Shown here one piece after another: positions 55,612 to 64,000 of a stretch of 64,000 nucleotides of DNA. The stretch's first letter is position 1. The number at the start of each line of letters is the position of its first letter. This DNA comes from Rhizodiscina lignyota (taxonomy: Eukaryota > Ascomycota > Dothideomycetes > Aulographales > Rhizodiscinaceae). The notes under the pieces are model-generated. The model ran no database searches. It was not told the origin of the DNA and saw only the letters and a list, made by a program, of their open reading frames with translations. The position numbers were made by a program, and so were the translations under genes. The stretch is from assembly GCA_010015805.1 (NCBI GenBank), contig ML978140.1, positions 186,001-250,000 of the forward strand, read 5' to 3'.

Positions 55612-57540
55612 TCAAGAAAACAATCTACCAAGCAAATACCTCCCAAACTCCTCCTCACCCGGACTTCCCACAGCCCTCTTAACTCTATTCCCCGCCCTGC
55701 TACTCAACCAATTACCCGCGTCGCCAGGTACTTCCTCCAACACGTCACCATCCACCTCCAACTCCCGATCCATCTTCTTCCTATTCCTTCGATCAACAAC
55801 CATCATGCCCCGCGTCCACTGCCCCGCAGTCTCGACTCTGATATCCTCCTCTTCGCCCTCAGGCGTCGCGAATCGCCATTTGGAAGCCAATTCAGATGAG
55901 GATGAAGGATGGGTTAGCACGTACCATATCGTGAGCGGATCATGCAGAGCGAGTGAGACCGCATCGCCGGAGGCGTCACGGTCGAGTGTCTCGATCTTGG
56001 CGAAGGTGGAAGATATGAATGCGGCGACCCATTCGGCTATGGGGCTGCCGGTAGATAAGTGTTCGGAGACAAACGCATTGAACGTCCCTCGAGTCAAGGG
56101 GTGATGAGATGTGATGTCTACTCATTGTCAGTTCTTAATGCGTTACTGATGAACGGGATGGAGAGAGGTATAGATTACGGACCTAGAGGGAAAAGAGTAA
56201 GCTTCAGTTGCTTTCCCAGCTTCTTCGGGTATGGGCCCAGAAATGGGGGCGGCGGTTCGCTCCCTTCAATTTTAGCCATCTCAGCAGGCTTCGGCGGCAC
56301 TGGCGGCATCGTCGATATCGGATTGGGTGAGGTAAGAGCAAAGACTCGCGCAGCGGCGATGGTATCGGCGTAGGTATTGAACTCGGCGACCGGAGTCATC
56401 TGGTTTCTAAGGTTCAGCGATATACGAAGTGGTGTGGTGGGCTGCTTGATGAGACGGTGGGGAGGCGGACGAGGGCTGTATGGCGGTGTCGTTGAGTATA
56501 GGGGTGGTGGTTTGGGAGGAGGCTGGCTCAGACGCTCAGCTAAAAGAGTTGGCGTTTACATTGGGGTGGAAGGCAGTGACAGAGTAATGTTGCTGAAACG
56601 AGATGCCGAACATACATTGCCAGGTTCGTCCAAGACGCCGCCCATAACGACAACTTCTTTTACTCTCAGGAAAGTCTGGGTGTCTGTGGCCGCGGCTAGG
56701 GCAACGTTCGTCAATGGACCAATGGCTACAATAGTGATCGTATCGGCCTCGTTGTCCCGAAGTAATTGCAGCATCTGCTCGTGCGCCGAGAGTTTAGATG
56801 CCGTGAAGAGATGCTTTGATTGCAGGATCTCCTGGGCATCTGGAGAGTTTGGTGTCGTTGCAAATAGGTCTTTCCATGTCTCCTCGGGGGAGAGATGCGG
56901 GTGCTATACTCAGAAGTCAGATACTGCGTGGCATGCATGGGAGAAAATAGCAGCGAAGGTACCGATGCATGAATACCTCCCAAGCCGTCCCTTCCATCTG
57001 GTCGATATATTAGGTGTTTGATCTTCAATCTGAACAACGATACACATACGGAAGAAATCTGCCATCATGACCTGATCCGCAAGCGGCCCATCTGCGCCAA
57101 TTGCAACTATAAAGACCGTTAGCGTTGATATTTAATGAATTTGAAGCCTGGCACGGGCATTACCAAGCGGTTTATGTTTCTTCAATGTCTCGAATCCCTC
57201 GGGCTTGCCCATTTTGCTCCGCCATTCCCATTCTTTGTCGATGTGATGGAAAAGTGAGACGACATTGCGGAGGCAACTGATGGATTACAGAGGTAAGTAT
57301 GGACAAAGAGATGCTATATAGCCCGAGAGATTTTGAAGCACTTAACAATAAGAATGATTGAATGGAATCGACATGAAACTGGTGATCATACTTTTGCACA
57401 TCCACATTACCAAACGTGACCGATATCAGCGAAATCTCAATCTCTTCGGGTGTGGCCGCAAAGGCCAAGAGCATTGCAAGGACATCATCCACACCGGGAT
57501 CGGTGTCAATGATGACCTTGTTCTTCCCTGAGGATGCCAT
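55612..57540 (-). CDS. inosine-uridine preferring nucleoside hydrolase, 7 exons, 454 aa
   Basis: Exons on the minus strand are 57540-57392, 57276-57164, 57106-57050, 56997-56963, 56903-56616, 56399-56183 and 56117-55612. The N-terminal calcium-binding signature is VIIDTDPGVDDVLAML (D12, D14, D18, D19). Later landmarks are NVVSLFHHID-type, the conserved block TITIVAIGPLTNVALAA with VKEVVVMGG, NMTPVAEFNTYAD (the N-x-x-x-E-[FW]-N motif with N for D) and a C-terminal HDPLTIWYVL carrying the catalytic His-Asp. The enzyme cleaves ribonucleosides to base and ribose. It is longer than the usual 310-350 residues because of a Pro-rich insert (about 245-275: PPVPPKPAEMAKIEGSEPP) and an extended tail. 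Introns are many but small, and each join keeps frame. Confidence 0.9.
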
Positions 57541-58068
57541 CTTGACGACTATGGTTTACTTCAGTGGAAACATCTGCTTGGGATTCCAATTTCCCAATAA
57601 TACGGAGTTTCGTATAGCCGACAGTAGGGTTGCATTATAATGTCGGAGCTATAAAAAAAGAGTGGAGGTTGTCAAGATTGTTTGTTCTCATCAGACTCCA
57701 CTCATAGGTACCGACGAAGTTGCCAAGGTGGCAAATAATCCAATATCACTGAGCGCTAAGCCTGGGACTGCATATTCATTGTACGCAGAAGTTCGAATTT
57801 CATGCTGAATTTCAACCGTCGTTCCAATGTCCGCAGCGCAAGTCAAGCGACTGGATATCCTGCGGCCATCTAATGATAGTGGAATACAAAAGCCATGCAA
57901 GACTAACACCTCATTATCATTTGTACTCCATGAACACACTAGGCTCATCCCGCAACATCCAGCTTTGCGCGGCCCGATAACCACAGCAATACGACACTGC
58001 ACCATACCTGGTCAGCACCCGCCCAGTTCGTGGCATTGTCGACATTGCCGATCCTTATTGGGTCTCCT
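57541..58068. other. intergenic, no gene seen
   Basis: About 530 bp between the nucleoside hydrolase start and the stop of the hypothetical gene at 58069. No coding features on either strand. Confidence 0.4.
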
Positions 58069-59031
58069 TTATTGGGTCTCCTTCTGCTTGATGAACAATT
58101 CAGGAGCGCCCTCTGGACAAAAATGGGGTGTCATCAGCAGTCTCAATGCTGTCTCCCTATTCAAGATGGCTGGTCGAATGAACAGTGGAATGGTTCCGTC
58201 GTCGCGCGTCGCCAGTGTGGCGATTGCACACTTGAGCGTCTCCTCCTCGTGAACCACAAGGCACTCGTTATCGTCGTTGTGCAATCCCTTCATATCGATA
58301 CCAGTGTTCGGCTGCATATTGAGATCATTGAGGTCGTACTCGTAGTATATTTCCTCACGAGGTGTTAAGTAACCTCCCGCTTGAAGTGTTCTCTTGAGCA
58401 GGCCCCAGTCGAATTCTGTGTCCATGATCTCTTCGGTTGACTCGAATTGTTTCTTGGAATCAGCCAAACTGAGCAGGAAGCGGATCTGGATGGCGTAGAG
58501 TGGTACTAGAGATTTCAGCTCTGGTGTTCGAGACCTCCTTCTTATGCATGGATCTCGGAAGAAGATGAGACGATATTCAGAAAGAGGCTGGGACTCCTTG
58601 AATTGCCAAGAGCGTGCTTTAAATACCATCAGTGCGAGACCACGAGTCTTAGCAGCGAGGAGCCGGCAGGTGCGATAAGTGATCCACCTTGGTAGCGCAT
58701 CCCGTAACCACTCGGAGTCCGGGATATAGCGGTCAAGTTCGAACTCTTCTCGAAGGATTATTTGGAGCTTCTCTATGGCTCTCGCAAGTCTTGACATGTC
58801 CCCGGTGTAGGTCCAGTTGTAACTCATGTGCTCGATAAGGTATTCATCAACCAGGGCAGTAGCTCGTATCAGACTGTTTCGGCTCCAACGCATGCCTTTC
58901 TTAACGATTGCTTGCGTCATGTATTTGGGACGGCGGTATTCGGAGTACCATTCGTTTGTAGGCGCATACATTCCACACAGTCTGGTAAAAGAAGGTGCAA
59001 GTGTCCTGTATCTGGGGTTTAATGAAGACAT
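58069..59031 (-). CDS. hypothetical protein, 320 aa
   Basis: Single open frame; the start is placed at MSSLNPRYRTLAP (59031). The frame continues upstream to 59184, but that part is Cys- and hydrophobic-rich and looks untranslated. The product is basic, rich in Arg/Leu/Tyr, and probably helical, without a signal peptide or membrane segment. Stretches such as WSRNSLIRATALVDEYLIEHM and RWITYRTCRLLAAKTRGLAL suggest a folded core. The last 90 residues are acidic and end with an LFIRPAILNRETAL segment. I recognise no family. Resembles the many uncharacterised proteins of filamentous fungi. Function unknown. Confidence 0.6.
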   Translation of the reverse strand: MSSLNPRYRTLAPSFTRLCGMYAPTNEWYSEYRRPKYMTQAIVKKGMRWSRNSLIRATALVDEYLIEHMSYNWTYTGDMSRLARAIEKLQIILREEFELDRYIPDSEWLRDALPRWITYRTCRLLAAKTRGLALMVFKARSWQFKESQPLSEYRLIFFRDPCIRRRSRTPELKSLVPLYAIQIRFLLSLADSKKQFESTEEIMDTEFDWGLLKRTLQAGGYLTPREEIYYEYDLNDLNMQPNTGIDMKGLHNDDNECLVVHEEETLKCAIATLATRDDGTIPLFIRPAILNRETALRLLMTPHFCPEGAPELFIKQKETQ

Positions 59032-61266
59032 GATAACAGAGAGTTCAAAATGCGGTTGGAAAGATATGGAATAGAGTGTCTCGATAAGTTCAAGCCATGA
59101 GCATGTAGTGCAGATTGCTTTACGATCATGTTTACACAGGAAGTTCGGGGAGGAGAGACAAGTCGAGCAAGGAAGTCGCAACAAGAGATGTACGAGAAGA
59201 AGCTAAGCAATCAACGATCTTCGACCTTTGAAGGTTAAGAGAAATGAGAATAATTACTATTGGTTATGTTTATTGCCTGTTCACGTCGCGGCCGCGCCAT
59301 TGCGATAAAAGTTTTGGAGGTTGGCGCACCCATCAATCGTACTGGCAACGTTGGATTTCGCAGCGGTTTCCAAACAATGGGTTTCATGCCATATGCAGGC
59401 AAGCATTCGTTCCAACCAGGAGTGCAACAGCCTCCGCCATCCTATCTTGATCGCCTTCGCCTGTGCAAAGTGTCTCTTGCTTTTTGTAGTCATAGTCGTC
59501 TACCAGTCCGGAATATGGGCATCGCCTTCATCGTTGCTGCCCAACGTGGTATTGATCATGTTTGCAGTTACATCGCAATGCGTTCCAGTGATCTAACCAG
59601 GTCAATTTATTTGGAATTTGCGGGTAGCAAGAGTGATAACACAACTCTGTTGCCTATTCCAGTCAGAGGCTGGATAAAGAGGCAGTCAATTCAGTGAATT
59701 GGGCGAAAAGAGCGGGAGAAAGTCTCGCTAGGTAAAGAGAGTGTCTTCAGATTCCGCATTTCCGATGCTCTGCATTCCGACAGAGGCTTGTAAAGTGCTT
59801 GAGACCTGTACCCCTCGAGTGCCTTCAAGAGCTACGATGCGGAAATATCAGAATCCACCCGAGCGAGCCAAAAAGGAGTGAGGCTTGGGTCAGACGAATC
59901 TATTCGGATGGTGCGTTTCAAAGAATTGGATATGTCTTAGGATCTTCCGTATGGGCCTGTGCTTGGAATGCGGTGGATTGCAATATTAGTCACGGGTGAT
60001 ATTGGCAAAATGTGAATGAATATTAGGATCCTTGCTTCCGCCATGGCCCATATCATGCTGAGTCCATCCGAAATCCTCTTCCAGCCAAGAAACAGGCGAT
60101 CACATTGACTCTAAAGACGGTCCAGATGGTATTCGTCTCTATGATGTTAATTGGCGAGCGAAACTCGTCTCAAGAGGGAGCGACTAGCCGGACTAGAGCA
60201 GGCTCAATGTTCTCGGGTCTGTCCAGACCGTAGCATCCTATCTAGAACATGGGGATAGGAAACCAACGGCTTCACTCGATGCCAGGCGTAGGGCAACGAA
60301 GAGAGGTCCCACAGCGTAGGATGGCCGTTGTTCATAATGTTTCGTCTGGCAGTGGCCACGATGATATCCTTTATTCGGCTGAACAGCTGTCCAGTGCGGT
60401 CACAGTGACGACTGCAGTCATCCCATGGTTGAGCAGTTGTGAGGTCGATGTGCCGGTCCACCCATGCGGCGTGGTCGTGAGCTCTCAATGGCTCGAGTGA
60501 TGCATAAACGACCACGTTTTCGATCGATTGGCCCGTCGGCCTGGAAAGCAGCGGTGTGCAACCACGAAACGCCTGGAAGGCATTGCCAAATGATACGCGA
60601 TCGGCTGGGTGAAATATGGCGCAAGCCTTGGGAGTATAGGTAAGGTGTCAGGTCGCGAAAGGGGAGAGATGGCTCAGGCAAGGTGCCGGGTGAGATCCGC
60701 GCTATTCAGCTGGCCAACGTGAGCGAGCGCGAGGGGATGTATGGTGGGCGAAGCGGAGCCTGATAGATATACTTCGGACTAGGCGAGAGCACAGCGTCGA
60801 CCTCCTTCCTGAAACCCGCAGCGGCGTGGATCTTCAGGGGACGAGAGGACAGCCGGGCGGTTGTTTACACTTCCATGCGTCCTGCTGTGACTTTGACGTG
60901 AATTTAAGTGGCAGAGACGTGAGGCCGGCATGGGTTGGGGGAGGCACGTCAGAGGGCAACGTGATATCATTGGGCCGCACGCCGCCTTTCTTCCACCATC
61001 AAGGACCGCCCTTCTTGCACCGCACACACACACCCCCAACACCCTCTCAAGCCATTGCCGTGCACAACGTGGCCTAGCGCAAGAGGTACACCCGCCAGTT
61101 CTCAAGCTTTCACCGCATTTCCCTTGCCGGCTTGCCCTGCAACGCGGCTTATCGGGGACATTCCCTTGGGCCTCTGGATACAGCCAGCTTTGCTTCTGGA
61201 AGAGCGCCGCCGGCTTCTGAACGCCATTGATCGCAGCACGCTGCGACGATCACAAATGTCGGCTCC
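59032..61266. other. 2.2-kb intergenic region, no gene seen
   Basis: Between a hypothetical gene and Kcs1, which point away from each other. Several short frames on both strands lack features. The last 300 bp are C-rich (CACACACACACCCCC near 61020) and look like the Kcs1 leader. Confidence 0.4.
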
Positions 61267-64000
61267 ATGTCCACCCGTACTTCCGCTCCGCAACATAAAA
61301 CCTCACCTTCCGCCCCGCTGCCAGCTGCTAAGGCCAACGCCTCCAATCATGCTGAGAACGAGGACAATCATCCTCCGTCGAACCCTCACTCTCGCCCGGG
61401 CACCGTGCTAACAAGAGGCCGCCGGCAGCAGGCCGGTAGAACAAGCACTGCACCCAGCGCTCTTGACACGCTTTGGACCACCAGTGGCTCGTCTCCTCAG
61501 TTATCAGAGCGAGAGAGCATCTTTGCATCGACGTGGCAGCCAGAATCGCCAACAGAAGACTCTCCACCACCTGATAGCCGCCGCGAGAGCTTATCAGCGC
61601 TAGAAGAGCAAGATGATCTATCAGAATTGCGGCCGTTCTCCTCCTCGACGTTGATGGAAGCTCCCTTGATCCCACAGACGGCGCCACATTCCAATCCCAT
61701 TCGGCCCTCCTCTAACCAACGAGCACCCTTAGAACGTCAATTGCGGCGTCTATCAGACATCCGAACCAATACCGCCCCCACATTCCACAACAACTTAACC
61801 AGAAACCGAGTGCCGTTCAAAGACTTACGCCACGACCCCGACGATCCTCCCTCGGACCTTCTTCCGGGCATGAGTCCTGTCTCCACCCCATTCGAGCGAC
61901 CGTCTACTCCACAAAGCCTAAGTCTCAGCAGTGATGCAATATCGCCAGATGTTGACGATGAAGAGCGCCTCCGATATCGGTCATGGCGGCAGGGAAGGCC
62001 AACACTACCAAAGAGCAAGCTGAAGGATGAGGAAGGCGCTATTCACCGATCTGCGGTTGACAAGAAAATCGAGGCGACGCTTCCAAAGGCTGATCTGGGA
62101 ACAACAAGCGCAAGGAGCCGTAAGACCAGTCATTATTTGGGCCTCTTCAAGAGCAATGATGTTCTTCTTGAGCAGCGCAGACGCGATGACAGAATTGAAG
62201 AGGCAGATGAACGAGCTCTCGAAGAAGGAAAAGACTTTCGAGAGCGAATATCGGCATTCAGCGAGGCTGTTGGCCGTGGCCGGCTGAAGGACACAGCAAC
62301 AACCAAAGATGTGAACGACCTCGCGGAATCTCTCGCAAGCGATAAATCGCAGAACTTGCCTCCTGACCTTCTCGATCAAATCCAAAAACATCGCGATTTC
62401 ACCACTGGTGCCCTTCGACAGAGGTCCAAGAGCGAAAAGGCTGCTACGAGGACGAAGGAAGCTCCAGAGCATGTCACGTTCGATGACAACAGAATTGTTC
62501 GACAAGTGTCGGGAACGGACGAGGAAGAATCCGAAAGAGAGCAGATATCGTCTGCACTGTACTTTCCTCACCGGCAGAGGACGCTCGAGGAGCAGAAGCG
62601 GGACGTACAGGAGGATGATCGACCGAACACATCTCAGAGTCTTCCAGATCCAGCAGATCGAGAGTATCACGCCAAACTACAAAAGACCGAAGGCGCTCAC
62701 TCTCCCGATGAAGTACAGATCTCACTTGAGGGAAGCGACGATGCTCATTGCCTCCATGGTGACCTGCCACCTTCTACCGCAGCGCAAAAAGAACTCGAAG
62801 AGCGATTCATCCACTCTATTCATTCCTCAGATGTCAGTCTAACCGCATCTGAATCGGAGTATGATTCGCATGACGAGTTGACTGGTAATGAAACTGGTCC
62901 CACTGATGACCTCGCTACTACCCCAACTCCCAAGGCTTCTCAAAGCGGAACACAATTGACAAAATATCGACATGAGCGTCGACCTCCAGTTCCTGTTGGT
63001 GCGGTCGAACTCAAACCCTACGATCACCAAGTTGGCGGCCATTCTACTGTTTACCGCTTCTCTCGGCGGGCTGTCTGCAAACAATTGAATAACAGAGAGA
63101 ATGTGTTCTACGAAACTGTGGAACGAAGCCATCCAGAACTGCTGGACTTCCTCCCAAGGTACGATATTTCATGCTCTCGTCCAAAAGGTTCCGAAGCTGA
63201 GACCTCAGCAAAGATTGCCCAACCCATCCGCTTCCCTCTTCGAACCGGCTATGTGACATGCTAACGAAGTGCTCTCAATTTTAGGTACATCGGAGTCCTC
63301 AACGTGACATATCGTAAAGCTCCAAAGCGACGCAAGACAAAGCAAGACGTAGACAAGGCAAGTGCTGATGTCGATCATCAGTCCAATGCTCTAGGTACCG
63401 TCTTAGATCGAATTGCCTCTACAGATCATGTCACCATGAGCGAGGGAAACGAGGGGAAACAACCTCGTATCGTGAGCCATTCCCAGCAGAATACGTCTGT
63501 ACCCCAGGTCATCTTCGACAACAATCGTCATATTATCCCTGACAACCTTTTCTCACGGTCGCCAAAGTCACTCTACAGGATGCGATCCAGCACGCCTGAT
63601 CCAGCGCCTTCACAGGACCTGGAGAATGGTACCGGGCTTGTTCCTGGCTTTGGGCATGCGTCGAGCAGCAGCAGCAGCCCATCTCGACCTTCAATGAGAC
63701 AGTATTCCAGCTGGGGCGCTACTACTGTGAATCGACAGCTCCAAGAGCAAGTTCTTAGGGAAGTATTCACAGCCCCTACGATCCACCGCCATCGCCGTCA
63801 GTCTCGTTCTGCGCACTTCCGGAGGCTTGCAAAGGAAATGACCAACAACCTGCCAACTTCGCGACAGGGACGGAGGGGCAGCCATGAAGGTTTGGCAGCA
63901 TCACAACCCTCTCTTCTTGACGTGAATCGGGCCCCAATGAGCAGAGGATCGTCTTTGATCCATTCCCCAGACCTTGATCAAGATGAAGCGCATACCGATC
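61267..64000 (+). CDS. KCS1: inositol hexakisphosphate kinase Kcs1, N-terminal part (cut by right edge)
   Basis: Exon 1 is 61267-63158; a 126-bp GT-AG intron follows; exon 2 starts at 63285 and runs off the window end, giving about 869 residues so far. The first 580 residues are disordered, Ser/Pro/Glu-rich with a coiled stretch near 290-350. The IPK-family domain begins at PYDHQVGGHSTVYRFS (about 584) and continues RAVCKQLNNRENVFYE, HPELLDFLPRYIGVLNVTYRK and VIFDNNRHIIPDNLF. The large insert after this, as in yeast Kcs1, separates it from the catalytic PxxxDxKxG motif, which must lie beyond the window. The enzyme pyrophosphorylates IP6 to 5-IP7, a signal for phosphate homeostasis, chromatin and vacuole function. 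Confidence 0.93.

Noticed and set aside
62005-62670. 221-codon minus-strand frame inside Kcs1
   Set aside because: No ATG-led domain content; lies wholly inside a well-supported exon.
1-64000. tRNA, rRNA or CRISPR array
   Set aside because: None recognised by eye; a covariance-model search was not possible here.

Overview
The window reads as nuclear DNA of a filamentous ascomycete (Pezizomycotina, probably Dothideomycetes-like). Genes are split by short introns of about 45-130 bp, almost all GT-AG. Both strands are used, spacing is 0.3-2.5 kb, and there are no operons. The content is typical of moulds: a CFEM-Pth11-type receptor, a DUF6594 protein, a Gal4-type Zn2Cys6 factor, an AA11 polysaccharide monooxygenase and a HAK-type potassium transporter. 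Class and species are inferred from gene types only. No rRNA, tRNA or CRISPR was recognised by eye. All exon models come from manual reading of splice sites and reading frames.

Layout, left to right. 1-0.7 kb: the end of an unknown gene and a small hypothetical. 2.3-5.3 kb: a GPI-anchored copper-type superoxide dismutase converging on a Baeyer-Villiger monooxygenase. 6.4-11.2 kb: two core genes on the minus strand, the replication initiation factor Sld3 and the CCR4-NOT subunit Caf40/Rcd1. 11.6-24.7 kb: a metabolic stretch with a Gal4-like regulator, xylitol dehydrogenase, a uridine-kinase-like sugar or nucleoside kinase, a CFEM receptor, a second zinc polyol/diol dehydrogenase and a CipB-like oxidoreductase. 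25.4-30.4 kb: a HAK potassium transporter and an aldehyde dehydrogenase, with a 373-bp Tourist/Harbinger-type MITE between them. 30.4-39.6 kb: gene-poor, accessory-looking DNA with a small basic protein, a retropepsin-domain protein and a DUF6594 membrane protein. 39.6-45.4 kb: Nas6/gankyrin, a TMF1/Sgm1-type golgin and a Nit2-type amidase. 46-51.5 kb: an unresolved locus and Rtp1/TANGO6. 51.8-57.5 kb: the spliceosomal SmF protein, an AA11 LPMO and a nucleoside hydrolase. 58-59 kb: a hypothetical protein. 61.3 kb to the right edge: the inositol hexakisphosphate kinase Kcs1, cut by the window end.

Most genes are independent housekeeping or accessory units. The one plausible functional grouping is the regulator / xylitol dehydrogenase / kinase / receptor / polyol dehydrogenase stretch at 11.6-22.5 kb, which could be a small sugar-alcohol or pentose catabolic neighbourhood. 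That is inference from adjacency. The clearest structural discovery is the MITE, which has matching TTA target duplications. Other points of interest are MluI-type cell-cycle boxes (one right in front of Sld3), three genes whose ATG lies on a 6-12 nt first exon, a GC-AG intron, and a spliced retropepsin-like gene.
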